From contig NZ_JAIOGQ010000002.1 in NCBI RefSeq assembly GCF_019904135.1, positions 124,001-188,000 of the forward strand: a DNA stretch of 64,000 nucleotides. Direction: 5' to 3'. Position 1 is the first letter of the stretch. Every line of letters starts with the position of its first letter. A program made the translations under genes and the position numbers. The DNA is from Paenibacillus caui (GTDB lineage: Bacteria > Bacillota > Bacilli > Paenibacillales > Paenibacillaceae). Positions 1 to 8,516 of this stretch are shown here, piece after piece. The notes beneath the pieces were generated by a model. The model worked only from the letters and a program-made list of their open reading frames with translations, did not search any database and was not told where the DNA came from.

Positions 1-198
1 CCTCCAGCCATTCCAATCCGATGCAATTCCGACATGGATGGCATGCGGTGCCCAAACGGTAAAACGGACGCCACTGCGGCCCTCTTCAACGGTCAAATGA
101 GCTCCGAGCGAACGATAGCTGCGATATAAAGTTCCCTCATGGAACAAATAAATATCTTGTGGTGAAATCGCTGCTGTATGGTTATCTGCTGCTGCCAT
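1..198 (-). CDS. glgB: 1,4-alpha-glucan branching enzyme GlgB, N-terminal part (runs off left edge)
   Basis: Reading leftwards from an ATG at 198 gives 66 codons that stay open to the window edge. The protein contains [18 protein letters not shown] followed by [10 protein letters not shown] and SDWNGW, the N-terminal carbohydrate-binding (CBM48) region of glycogen branching enzymes. The family forms alpha-1,6 branches in glycogen. The gene is divergent from glgC, with about 200 nt between them, so the two may share a regulatory region. The start is uncertain: a TTG three codons upstream is better placed behind a GGATG-like ribosome site. The catalytic GH13 domain lies outside the window. Confidence 0.85.
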   Translation of the reverse strand, partial: MAAADNHTAAISPQDIYLFHEGTLYRSYRSLGAHLTVEEGRSGVRFTVWAPHAIHVGIASDWNGWR

Positions 199-404
199 GT
201 CCGACAATTCATCACATCCAATCTTTAAAAATAAAGAGGATTTACGCCCTTATTACCCCTTCCCGTATCGGTTGAAAAGGAAAAAGACGGGCTGAAATAA
301 AAATTGTAATTTTTCAGTTAATTCCCAATAAAATGGTTTCAACAACAGTATATCTCGTTTATGTATGTACTACACTGACAAATTCAAATTGGGAGGGAAA
401 CGAC

Positions 405-1625
405 ATGAGTAATAAACAATGCATTGCCATGCTGTTGGCTGGAGGGGAAGGCCGCAGGTTATCCCCGCTCACGTCAAACCAAGCAAAACCGGCGGTGCCA
501 TTCGGCTGCCGTTACCGGATTATCGATTTTCCTCTCAGTAACTGCGTCAATTCCGGAATCGATACGATCGGCGTATTAACGCAATATGAAGCCGGTTCGC
601 TGCATGAACACATCGGAGACGGGACTGCTTGGGGACTCGGACGCAGCGTGAATGGAGGAATATCTTTACTTCCTTCCAGCAACAGTGGATCTGATGAATA
701 TTTGGGAACAGCTGATGCCATTTATAAAAATTTGGACTATATTGACAGCCATAATCCGGAAAATATTCTGATTCTGTCCGGTGATCACATTTACCATATG
801 GACTATCGCGAGATCCTTGATTTCCATACGAAAACGGGCGCACCCGCCACAATTTCCGTCATGCCTGTGCCCTGGGAAGAAGCACATCGCTTCGGCGTCA
901 TGGTAACGGATGAGAAGTACCGTATTACGGAATTCGAGGAGAAACCTGAACAACCTCAAAGCAACCTCGCTTCCATGGGCATTTATTTGTTCAAGTGGAG
1001 TTATTTGAAGCGGCATTTGCTCGAAGATGCTGTGAATGAACAATCAAGCCATGACTTTGGCAAAGATGTTATTCCCAAGATGCTGGCTGATACGGAACCC
1101 ATGTATGCCTTTCCTTTCAAAGGCTACTGGAGAGACGTAGGAACGGTCGGAAGCCTTTGGGAAGCTCATATGGATCTTCTCGCCGAGGAAAACGATTGGA
1201 AGCTGCACAATGCGTCCTGGCCGATGTACACGAATGAGTGGAGCACCAAGCTCAAGGAGTCTAAGCATAGCACCATTCCGGCCAGAAACTCGATTGTTCA
1301 TGACAATTGCGCGCTGGAAGGTTATGCCGAACGGTCTGTTATATTTGGTGGTACATCTATCGGACGTTTTGCCAAAATCAAGGACTGCGTCGTCATGCCA
1401 AACGCTTCGATCGGACGCAACGTGCTGATTGAATGCGCGATTATCGGCGAAGGCGCCACGATCAAAGACGGGGCAGTCATCAAAGGCTCTCCGGATCAGG
1501 TTCTTGTGGTTGTCCCAGGCGAAACCGTACTCGCCAAACCGGTTGTTCGTCCACAGCCAACCCGTTTGCTAAAGGAAGTTTACGACAGCCCTGGAGCGCT
1601 TCGTGCGGGCGGAATGTCTTCTTAA
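405..1625 (+). CDS. glgC: Glucose-1-phosphate adenylyltransferase GlgC
   Basis: 406 aa. Makes ADP-glucose from glucose 1-phosphate and ATP, the committed step of bacterial glycogen synthesis. The N-terminal nucleotidyltransferase signature [14 protein letters not shown] and [20 protein letters not shown] are clear. [11 protein letters not shown] and EFEEKPEQP follow, and the C-terminal third is a left-handed beta-helix (hexapeptide-type repeats such as [18 protein letters not shown]). I start it at the ATG at 405 behind GGGAGGG; an in-frame ATG at 333 has no ribosome site and would add 24 atypical residues. No glgD follows; a 15-bp hairpin terminates the transcript. Neighbouring divergent glgB supports the pathway. 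Confidence 0.97.
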   Translation: MSNKQCIAMLLAGGEGRRLSPLTSNQAKPAVPFGCRYRIIDFPLSNCVNSGIDTIGVLTQYEAGSLHEHIGDGTAWGLGRSVNGGISLLPSSNSGSDEYLGTADAIYKNLDYIDSHNPENILILSGDHIYHMDYREILDFHTKTGAPATISVMPVPWEEAHRFGVMVTDEKYRITEFEEKPEQPQSNLASMGIYLFKWSYLKRHLLEDAVNEQSSHDFGKDVIPKMLADTEPMYAFPFKGYWRDVGTVGSLWEAHMDLLAEENDWKLHNASWPMYTNEWSTKLKESKHSTIPARNSIVHDNCALEGYAERSVIFGGTSIGRFAKIKDCVVMPNASIGRNVLIECAIIGEGATIKDGAVIKGSPDQVLVVVPGETVLAKPVVRPQPTRLLKEVYDSPGALRAGGMSS

Positions 1626-1644
1626 ATAGCGGCTTTAGGGTAAA

Positions 1645-1690
1645 AGAGGGTCCTAAGCTAACTTTTATATAAAGCTTAGGACCCTCTTGT
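1645..1690. terminator. Bidirectional terminator between glgC and the GNAT gene
   Basis: A perfect 15-bp stem (1645-1659 with 1673-1687) around a 13-nt AT-rich loop. It is followed by a T-containing stretch on the plus strand and by TTTTA on the minus strand. It sits between the convergent stops of glgC and the acetyltransferase and can serve both. Confidence 0.85.
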
Positions 1691-1716
1691 CGTTTCTATC
1701 ATACTTCCTTTTACGC

Positions 1717-2253
1717 TCATCCACATTCATGATGCTGGTATAAGGTATACAGACTGTTATTCAATTCGGATGAACCGACCCTGCGAAACCCGAGTCCCTG
1801 ATAATAGCTGTTAAGCTTGTCGTTTGTAGCCCTGCAGTCAAGCCGAAGTCCCTTCTTATCATCAATACGGCTCTTATCGACCGCCCATTTCACGAGCGCT
1901 GCTCCTAATCTCTGACTTCGGTAGGGCTGACTCACCGTTAAGCGATGCAAATAGTAAAACCCGTCATCATTCAAAGGGCCCCAATAATCCGGATCGGTGC
2001 TTTGAAGCGTGAACATCCCTGCCGGAACTTCTCCGTCAAAAGCTAAATAAAGGCTGCGGACTTTAAAATAAGACAATACTTCCTCCGGTGTGAATTGATC
2101 GGGATTCCATTGACGGATACCCGAAGCTATCATCCACTGTGCAGCCTCAACGAGCATGCTGCGGATGATCTCAGCATCCTGCGGCTGCGCCTTCCTCACC
2201 CGGAAAGCTTTTCCCGTTTCGGTTCTGATTTCGCTGCTGCCTTGAGTAGTCAA
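1717..2253 (-). CDS. GNAT family N-acetyltransferase
   Basis: 178 aa, TTG start behind AGGAGG (10 nt). GNAT enzymes move an acetyl group from acetyl-CoA to an amine. The acetyl-CoA-binding motif A is visible as LHRLTVSQPYRSQRLGAALV, where QRLGAA fits the Q/R-x-x-G-x-A pyrophosphate loop. Upstream, AAQWMIASGIRQWNPDQF is typical of a GNAT subgroup annotated in Bacillales. The substrate cannot be told from sequence. The gene lies 50 nt downstream of the histidine kinase stop with no terminator between, so it may be the last gene of that operon. Confidence 0.85.
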   Translation of the reverse strand: MTTQGSSEIRTETGKAFRVRKAQPQDAEIIRSMLVEAAQWMIASGIRQWNPDQFTPEEVLSYFKVRSLYLAFDGEVPAGMFTLQSTDPDYWGPLNDDGFYYLHRLTVSQPYRSQRLGAALVKWAVDKSRIDDKKGLRLDCRATNDKLNSYYQGLGFRRVGSSELNNSLYTLYQHHECG

Positions 2254-2303
2254 AATCCTTATTCCTCCTGTCCATACATTTATGTCGTTCTCTCTCTACG
2301 CAA

Positions 2304-3731
2304 TTACTGCTTGCTCATGCTGTCTTCGATTTCTTCCTGCAAAAGCGGAAGAGATACGGTTACCGTTGTGCCGGAACCCAGTTCGCTGTCAATGTCCATT
2401 GTCCCTTGATGAAGTTCAACCAGTTGCTGGGTAATAGCGAGACCAAGCCCTGTTCCACCGCCCTGATGATTGACCTGGAAGAAGCGGTCCTTTACCTTGC
2501 GCAAATTTTCTTCGCTGATACCGATCCCGGTATCTTTTACGGAGACGACCGCACTCTTCTCGGTCTGCTCGACATTCAAATAAATCAAGGCGTTTTCATG
2601 CGAAAATTTAATCGCGTTGTCCACAATATTGAGGAAAACCTGTTTTAATCGGTTCGGATCGGCCGGTATCATTAAAGGCTGCTCTACCTGCCCCTCCAGC
2701 TTTAGTTGAATCTGCTTTTGTTCGGCCTTTGCCCAAACATTGAGCATAATTTCCTGAAGCAGTTCAACAATATTGACATGACTGATTACAAGCTTCATTT
2801 CATTTTGCTGCAGCTTGGAGAAATCCAGCATTTCCTCTACAAGACCGATCAGCCTGTCGGTTTCTTTCGAGATAATTTTCATGCCGATCTCGGTTTCTTC
2901 CGGGTCAAAGCCGCCGGAGGTCAGCGTTTCGCTCCATCCTTTGATACCGGTAAGCGGAGTCCGCAGCTCGTGAGAAATCGAAGAGATGAAATCATCCTTG
3001 ATCTGGTTGCTCCGGACAATCTCCAGAGCCATGAAATTCAGTGTGGCAGCAAGTTCACCAAGCTCGTATGCATAATCGCCTTTGACCCTTACATTGAAAT
3101 TCCCCTTCGCCATCTGCGAGGAGACAGCCTGGATATTATTGATTGGCTTCACGATCGAATTGGCGAGCCCCATACTGAACAGCAGCACCACGGCGAGCAC
3201 GATGACTCCGACAACGATTGAAAGCAGCGTGATATTCAGCAGCTTTTCGTTCACCAGCTCAAGTGATGTGATATACCTGATAATGTATTTGTTCTCTCCG
3301 TTGACTTTAAGCGGGCTTGAAACCGCCATGACCAATTCTCCGGTTCCGGGCTGCCTGCCGATCCATTTACTGATGTTCCCCGCCTTTGCCTGCAGAAAAT
3401 CACTTGTCTGCACAGGCTTGTCAACTTGAAAATCCGTACTGTTGATCAGGACAACCCCATCGCTGCTTAATATCTCTACCTCCGTATTCACCAGCTTAAA
3501 AGTCTGGATCATATCAGGGAGATAACTGAGTTCGTCTTCATCGCTTTGCTTCACATACTTCTGAAAATAGTCCGAGGCCCAGGCTGCGTAATTCTCCAGA
3601 TGGGTGCTGATGCTGTTGTAGTAATAAGAACGAATGGCAAACATGAAAATAACTTCAACCAATAGCAGTGTCATAAACACTACGATAAAATAATGTAATA
3701 CAATTTGGCGGCCAATCCCTTTCTTGATCAT
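2304..3731 (-). CDS. Sensor histidine kinase (membrane, HAMP, HisKA, HATPase)
   Basis: 475 aa from an ATG whose ATGA overlaps the stop of the response regulator gene, a typical coupled pair. Two membrane segments (about residues 12-34 and 167-190) enclose an extracytoplasmic sensor domain of about 130 residues. A HAMP linker, the H-box ISSISHELRTPLTGIKG (His about 254), N-box NIVDNAIKFS (Asn about 372), G1 DTGIGI and G2 GTGLGLAI follow, so all catalytic boxes are intact. The signal is unknown. The upstream lipoprotein and ABC ATPase genes in the same run suggest a cell-surface input. An upstream ATG at 3749 is possible but has no advantage. Confidence 0.93.
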   Translation of the reverse strand: MIKKGIGRQIVLHYFIVVFMTLLLVEVIFMFAIRSYYYNSISTHLENYAAWASDYFQKYVKQSDEDELSYLPDMIQTFKLVNTEVEILSSDGVVLINSTDFQVDKPVQTSDFLQAKAGNISKWIGRQPGTGELVMAVSSPLKVNGENKYIIRYITSLELVNEKLLNITLLSIVVGVIVLAVVLLFSMGLANSIVKPINNIQAVSSQMAKGNFNVRVKGDYAYELGELAATLNFMALEIVRSNQIKDDFISSISHELRTPLTGIKGWSETLTSGGFDPEETEIGMKIISKETDRLIGLVEEMLDFSKLQQNEMKLVISHVNIVELLQEIMLNVWAKAEQKQIQLKLEGQVEQPLMIPADPNRLKQVFLNIVDNAIKFSHENALIYLNVEQTEKSAVVSVKDTGIGISEENLRKVKDRFFQVNHQGGGTGLGLAITQQLVELHQGTMDIDSELGSGTTVTVSLPLLQEEIEDSMSKQ

Positions 3732-4426
3732 TGACCCTCGCCTTTCCATTTATAGCCGTGTCCCCAAACCGTTTGAAGATACACAGGCTCGGAAGGATTG
3801 GTCTCAATTTTCTGACGCAGACGGCGAATGTTCACATCCACGATTTTGGGATCCCCCATATAATCTTTGCCCCATACATGATCCAGCAGAACATCCCGGC
3901 TCAGCGGCGTGTTCTCCTGCTCCAGAAAATATTGGATGAGCGAAAATTCAGTCGGAGTGAGCTCTACCAACTGCCCGTTCTTCTTGAACTGCTTCGTGAT
4001 CAGATCCAGGGAGAAAGGACCGGAGGTGAATGAGACCTTTGCGCTGCTCTCCCGGTACACGTTTACCCTGCGCAGCAGTGAATGGATTCTGGCAATCAGC
4101 TCTGTCGGGCTGAACGGCTTGCTGACGTGATCGTCGGCTCCCACGGACAAGGCGTAGACCTTGTCCTGTTCCTGGACCTTGGCGGTCAGAAAAATAATGC
4201 CGATCCGTTCGTTGGTTTCCCGTACCCGCCGGCACACTTCAAACCCGTCAATCCCCGGAACCATAACATCGAGCAGCGCGATGTCGATGTCAGGGACGGA
4301 AGTAAGCTTGCTCAGCGCTTCATTTCCGTCGGCTGCTTCCAAGACTTCAAAGCCGTTGCGCTTCAGGTTAATTACAATAAAACTGCGAATCGATTCTTCA
4401 TCTTCCAAAATCAATACTTTGCTCAC
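3728..4426 (-). CDS. OmpR/PhoB-family response regulator
   Basis: 232 aa, GTG start behind AGAGGAAGG. The N-terminal receiver has the acidic pocket EDEE (residues 8-11), phosphoacceptor D53 in LLDVMVPG, T81 and K103 followed by proline. The C-terminal winged helix ends with VDVNIRRLRQKIE and VWGHGYKW, the OmpR-type DNA-binding helix and wing. It should be phosphorylated by the kinase encoded immediately downstream. It lies 24 nt after the lipoprotein gene, so the four genes ABC ATPase, lipoprotein, regulator and kinase are probably cotranscribed. The regulon is not visible. Confidence 0.95.
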   Translation of the reverse strand: MSKVLILEDEESIRSFIVINLKRNGFEVLEAADGNEALSKLTSVPDIDIALLDVMVPGIDGFEVCRRVRETNERIGIIFLTAKVQEQDKVYALSVGADDHVSKPFSPTELIARIHSLLRRVNVYRESSAKVSFTSGPFSLDLITKQFKKNGQLVELTPTEFSLIQYFLEQENTPLSRDVLLDHVWGKDYMGDPKIVDVNIRRLRQKIETNPSEPVYLQTVWGHGYKWKGEGQ

Positions 4427-4450
4427 AGATACAAACCTTCCTCTCTAACC

Positions 4451-5716
4451 CTATTGTTCATCCGAACCAATCTTGAATCCGCTGCCCGTAGCCCGGTATC
4501 CAATGACTTTGTCGCTTGTCCGCTCAAGGAGCTTCCAGTCCTGTTTGCTTCGATCCCACTGGGCAAGCGTAAAATATTTAACTTCCAATACGGTCTGCCC
4601 ATTGTCAATCCGTATAAATTTCAGATATTGGTTCTTCACGGATTTTGCGTCGATCGTTATTTTGCCAATCAGTTCTGCTGGAATTCTGATTCCCAAATAT
4701 TCTTGCCATACAGGCTTCTCATTATTGTCACATTGATAATAGGTATAGAACCATGGGATATCTTCCGGAGAGAAGCCTTCCCATCCGGATGGCTTTTGCA
4801 GCAGACCGTATTCGAGTATGCCATCCCCGTTGACATCTCCGCTTGCAATCAGCTCATCTTTGAACGTCTGGTCCTGTCCAAGGATCTGGACCAGTTTGCC
4901 CTCCTTCATGGTAACAGCAAGGGTATAAGCGGCATTGCCTGCTTGCGACAGGGACGCATCCAGCATCACTCCTTGTTCCCCGTCAGCAGTTATCTTTCCT
5001 GTAACCATATTATAATAGCCATTGATGTTGGAATCGAGTTCCAGCTTGTCCAATTGCTCAAACGATTTCCCGTCATACTGGTATGTCGTAATGTTGGAAG
5101 CGTCATTTTTCTTGAAATAGACGACCGTTAAATCGTTTTTCTCATCGGCGTTCAAATCATTGATGGCATAATAGCTATACGGCAGCTCCACCAGAATCTT
5201 CTCCAGCTTCCCACCTGAAAACGAGTAAACAGAAAGGCCTTTTTGAACTTGCTGCTCCCCGTTGGAATAACCTGCAATAATGTCAATTTTGCCGTCATGG
5301 GTCAAATCCGCAAGCTGAAGAGACTCGAGCACCTGGCCTTCTCCATCAATCTTGGCTTCAGGAACCCAGGTTTTCCCCTTGTTCTCAAAAATAACGCCGT
5401 GAATCGGCACCGGATCGTCGGGAGTTTCATAGAATACCAGCGCTTCGTTGATCCCGTCGTTATCAAAATCCTGCACACGGATCAGACTGGCCGTTCCATT
5501 GTCGTTCGGACGAATCGGAGTACCGCCGCTCGGCAGCTGTGCCAAATATAAATTAACTACGCTTCTCAAAGATTCTTTATCCAGCGAAAGCTGAGGGGTC
5601 TTCATCGATGCCTTTGGATCGAAATCCAGATCACATCCGCTAAGGACGAGCATCAGAAGACATCCAATCAGAATGCCCAGCCTATGTTTGCCTTTCAATA
5701 CAATCACTCTCTTCAT
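4451..5716 (-). CDS. VCBS/FG-GAP repeat lipoprotein
   Basis: 421 aa. A signal peptide with a lipobox (LMLVLSGC, lipidated Cys28) places it on the outer face of the membrane. The body contains at least four FG-GAP/VCBS-like calcium-loop motifs: DFDNDGINE, DLTHDGKID, DLNADEKND and DVNGDGILE. They are spaced as in a beta-propeller of the integrin-alpha type. No enzyme motif is seen. It starts one nucleotide after the ABC ATPase stop and precedes a two-component pair, so a role as a surface ligand-binding or sensory accessory protein is my inference. Confidence 0.85.
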   Translation of the reverse strand: MKRVIVLKGKHRLGILIGCLLMLVLSGCDLDFDPKASMKTPQLSLDKESLRSVVNLYLAQLPSGGTPIRPNDNGTASLIRVQDFDNDGINEALVFYETPDDPVPIHGVIFENKGKTWVPEAKIDGEGQVLESLQLADLTHDGKIDIIAGYSNGEQQVQKGLSVYSFSGGKLEKILVELPYSYYAINDLNADEKNDLTVVYFKKNDASNITTYQYDGKSFEQLDKLELDSNINGYYNMVTGKITADGEQGVMLDASLSQAGNAAYTLAVTMKEGKLVQILGQDQTFKDELIASGDVNGDGILEYGLLQKPSGWEGFSPEDIPWFYTYYQCDNNEKPVWQEYLGIRIPAELIGKITIDAKSVKNQYLKFIRIDNGQTVLEVKYFTLAQWDRSKQDWKLLERTSDKVIGYRATGSGFKIGSDEQ

Positions 5717-5717
5717 G

Positions 5718-6443
5718 CTATATGGACTTTTTCTCAGCTGTTGTTAATCTTCTGCCCTTCACATCCAGAATGAGCCGACCGTCGTTCACGCCCCATATTC
5801 TCGTGCACCAGCGTTCCGCAAGCTCGACCGGGAGTACGACGATGACCGTCTTCCCCTGCTGTTCGCAAACGGATTTCAGCACCGAAAGCACTTTATCCGA
5901 TGAATGCGGGTCCAGTCCCACTACCGGTTCATCGGCAGCCAAGACCGACGCCCCGTGCACCAGAGCCGTACAAATGGCGACGCGCTGCTTCTCCCCGCCG
6001 CTGAGCTTGCCGGCAGGCACTTTGGCCTTGTCCAGCAGCCCTAACTTCTCAAGTTCATCCATGGCTCCCATATAATCGTCCGAACGAACCATCCCTGTCA
6101 TCCGCCGCCACCACGGCGTTTGACCGACCTGTCCGATCAGCACATTCTTATGAGCCGTCTTGTTCGGATAAAGCTGGGGATTTTGCTCCAGATAAGCGAA
6201 TTTGGATTTATACTTCATAGGGGCGGATCCGCCTCCTGAAATGAGCGTATCTCCATTTGCCAAATAATCGCCTTCATTCCACCGCGTACGCAAGGATAGG
6301 CACCGTAGCAAGGTACTTTTGCCGCTTCCGCTAGGCCCAACGACACCGATCATTTCCCCTTCTCCAAACAACGCGTCAATGCCGCTGAGCACAGGCTTTC
6401 CATCGGACGTTATCCGTTTGGTCAGACCTACAACTTTATACAT
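5718..6443 (-). CDS. ABC transporter-type ATP-binding protein (PhnC-like) without H-loop histidine
   Basis: 241 aa from the ATG at 6443, 7 nt behind AAAAGGAGA; an upstream TTG is less likely. Walker A GPSGSGKST, Q-loop YLEQNPQ, signature LSGGEKQ and Walker B VLAADEP are intact, and the overall pattern recalls PhnC-type importer ATPases. The H-loop segment reads VIVVLPVELAERW, where the family has a histidine after the fifth beta-strand (VIVNLHQ-type). That histidine is absent. No permease gene is next to it; its partners here are a lipoprotein and a two-component system. It may serve an unlinked permease or a non-transport role. Confidence 0.85.
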   Translation of the reverse strand: MYKVVGLTKRITSDGKPVLSGIDALFGEGEMIGVVGPSGSGKSTLLRCLSLRTRWNEGDYLANGDTLISGGGSAPMKYKSKFAYLEQNPQLYPNKTAHKNVLIGQVGQTPWWRRMTGMVRSDDYMGAMDELEKLGLLDKAKVPAGKLSGGEKQRVAICTALVHGASVLAADEPVVGLDPHSSDKVLSVLKSVCEQQGKTVIVVLPVELAERWCTRIWGVNDGRLILDVKGRRLTTAEKKSI

Positions 6444-6665
6444 GGGCTTTTCTCCTTTTGACAAGCCGTAATTCTCTTACCTTTAGTGTAGGGGAAACGG
6501 CCTCTAAAATCCAGCGGACAAATTCGGCTTACCCGTTTCATCTTTGTTACTTTTCAAAAAGATGATAAACTGGAATGATTCAAACCTAAACATTATAGTA
6601 GACAATCTTTCACCGAACGAGCCATAATGGGAAAGAAGCAATGATTTTGCGGGGGGTACAATTAC

Positions 6666-7583
6666 ATGTCCTATAACGTTAAAGTGGACGTTTCTCCAAT
6701 ATACGAATTTCTAAGCAGTTTCATGATTTACACAACCCGCAGTTGGACCAGCAGTCTGGACCTAGGCGCCGAATGGCTGGCTCAAACACGGGAAAAGCTG
6801 CCTGAGAAGGAAGCAGCTCTGATTGACCGGGCCGCAGCCTGGCCTTTTGACGATTATGACATTCTTTTTGCCTTGGCGATCCGGCGGAGACCGAAAATGC
6901 GGGTGACTCACTTTCTCAAGCAATTGCAAAATGCTACAGCCGAAGCGCTGCATGCAAGCATCGCCGACTTTTTGCCGGCACTTACCACAGGGGCTGTCGA
7001 GCTTGTGCGAAGCCGTTATTTTCCGCTGCTTCATATTTGGTATGAGCGCTACTTTCAGTACATTGAACCCGAGCACGAGCTTTACCTGCGCGAGGATGTT
7101 TTTGAGAAAAAAACGCTGCAAAACAAGATGGATCCGCAGGGCCTGATCGAGCTCGCTACAAGCGGCATTATCGTCGGCGACCATTTGTCCGTAAAAGAAG
7201 TGGTCCTTTTGCCAACCCTTCATTTGAGGCCTTTAAATACATACTGCTTTTACAACCAAACCTTGATGATTCAATACCCGATTGACTTTCCGGAGAAAGA
7301 CGAGCAGCCGCCAAACGTCCTGCTCAGACTGACGCGAGCTTTGGCCGATCCTGAACGCTTGAAGCTGCTTCGTTTTATAGCCAGCGGCGGTCCGCGATCG
7401 CTCGAAGAAATCAGACAGGGCATGCCGGAATCGGGAGACGAGCTGACCAGCGATCTTATGATGCTACGGGTTGCCGGATTGCTGCGCATCCATTTGGAGA
7501 AGAACCGGCAGGAAAAGTACAGCCTGCGCGAAGACGGAGCTGCGGAGCTGCAAATTTTTCTTGAATCCTATATTCAGGTATAA
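6666..7583 (+). CDS. ArsR-type winged-helix transcriptional regulator
   Basis: 305 aa, ATG behind GGGGGG. The N-terminal two thirds (about residues 1-215) match no enzyme motif I know. The C-terminal 85 residues form an ArsR-like winged helix: RLTRALADPERLKLLRFIAS, then SLEEIRQ and LMMLRVAGLLRIHLEK, with a wing near KYSLREDG. Proteins with this layout are common in Bacillales and annotated as ArsR-family regulators. No metal-binding cysteine box (CxC) is visible, so metal sensing is unlikely. It stands alone on the plus strand, about 60 nt ahead of a HAD phosphatase gene that may be its partner. Confidence 0.78.
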   Translation: MSYNVKVDVSPIYEFLSSFMIYTTRSWTSSLDLGAEWLAQTREKLPEKEAALIDRAAAWPFDDYDILFALAIRRRPKMRVTHFLKQLQNATAEALHASIADFLPALTTGAVELVRSRYFPLLHIWYERYFQYIEPEHELYLREDVFEKKTLQNKMDPQGLIELATSGIIVGDHLSVKEVVLLPTLHLRPLNTYCFYNQTLMIQYPIDFPEKDEQPPNVLLRLTRALADPERLKLLRFIASGGPRSLEEIRQGMPESGDELTSDLMMLRVAGLLRIHLEKNRQEKYSLREDGAAELQIFLESYIQV

Positions 7584-7642
7584 TGGATTCCGAAGCGAGA
7601 CGCCAAATTAGAAAGACAGGGAGTTAAAAAGGAGTGGCTTCT

Positions 7643-8410
7643 ATGAAGAACAAACCTGTTTTGCGGCAGCATGTTATTTTTGATCTTGATGACACGCTTA
7701 TATATTGCAACAAATACTTTGAAATGGTTCTGGACCAGTTCACGGAACTGCTTCAGGATATGTTTGGACCGGAGCGGATCAAACCTTCCGAAATTCGCGC
7801 GAAACAGATCGAAATCGATGTAGCGGGCGTGCATCAGATCGGCTTCGCCAGCCATCATTTTCCGCAATCGCTCGTTGAAACGTACCGCTATTTCGCGCGG
7901 CTGCTTGACCATCCGGCAAGTAAAATCGAAGAAGCCCGGCTGGTCAAACTGGGCCTTAGCGTCTACGATCATACTGTCGAGCCTTATCCCGGCATGGTTG
8001 AAACGCTCGAAATCCTTAAGAAACAAGGGCATGAGCTTTATCTTTATACCGGCGGAGAAACCCGGATCCAGCAGCGAAAGATTGACCAGATGAGGCTTTC
8101 CGAGTATTTCGATGACCGGATCTATATCCGCCAGCACAAAAATGTTCAAGCCCTCGAGGAAATTATCGGGATGCACCAATTTAACCGAAGCCTGACCTGG
8201 ATGATCGGAAACAGTTTGCGTACCGACATTGAACCCGCTCTAACAGCCGGCATTAACAGCATTTACATTAAGCGGCCGGACGAATGGGCCTATAATCTGA
8301 TCGAACTGCAGCAAAAAACGAACATGATCATGTATACCACCACTTCCCTGGAGGAAGTCCCGAGCATTATCGCCGAAAGCATTGCCTTGAAACATCAACG
8401 GACCCTGTAA
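7643..8410 (+). CDS. HAD-superfamily hydrolase
   Basis: 255 aa from an ATG 8 nt behind AAAAAGGAG; a GTG at 7634 overlaps the ribosome site itself. HAD motif I is IFDLDDTLIY with both aspartates, motif II is LYTGG, and motif IV is MIGNSLRTDIEPA. A helical cap of about 75 residues lies between motifs I and II (C1 type). The substrate is unknown; phosphoglycolate phosphatase-like enzymes share this layout. The stop codon forms the loop of the downstream terminator. Confidence 0.88.
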   Translation: MKNKPVLRQHVIFDLDDTLIYCNKYFEMVLDQFTELLQDMFGPERIKPSEIRAKQIEIDVAGVHQIGFASHHFPQSLVETYRYFARLLDHPASKIEEARLVKLGLSVYDHTVEPYPGMVETLEILKKQGHELYLYTGGETRIQQRKIDQMRLSEYFDDRIYIRQHKNVQALEEIIGMHQFNRSLTWMIGNSLRTDIEPALTAGINSIYIKRPDEWAYNLIELQQKTNMIMYTTTSLEEVPSIIAESIALKHQRTL

Positions 8411-8428
8411 CAGGGTCCGTTTGTCATT
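8398..8428 (+). terminator. Terminator of the HAD gene, stop codon in the loop
   Basis: A 10-bp perfect stem (8398-8407 with 8411-8420) whose 3-nt loop is the TAA stop codon, followed by TTTGTCATTTG. Translation to the stop would cover the 5' arm. Confidence 0.75.
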
Positions 8429-8516
8429 TGTCATTTTGTCATTGTTCCATCTTAATTTCTCAATGTCCACCTGCGTTCTCCGCTGTGGGCATGCTGGCTG
8501 TATCCCAGCGGTTCAC

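Noticed and set aside
304-334. glgC promoter TTGTAA ... TAAAAT
   Set aside because: The spacer is 19 nt and the hexamers are weak; not convincing enough to list.
4082-5131. A 349-codon open frame on the plus strand
   Set aside because: It runs opposite the response regulator and the lipoprotein genes and has no recognisable domain or ribosome site.
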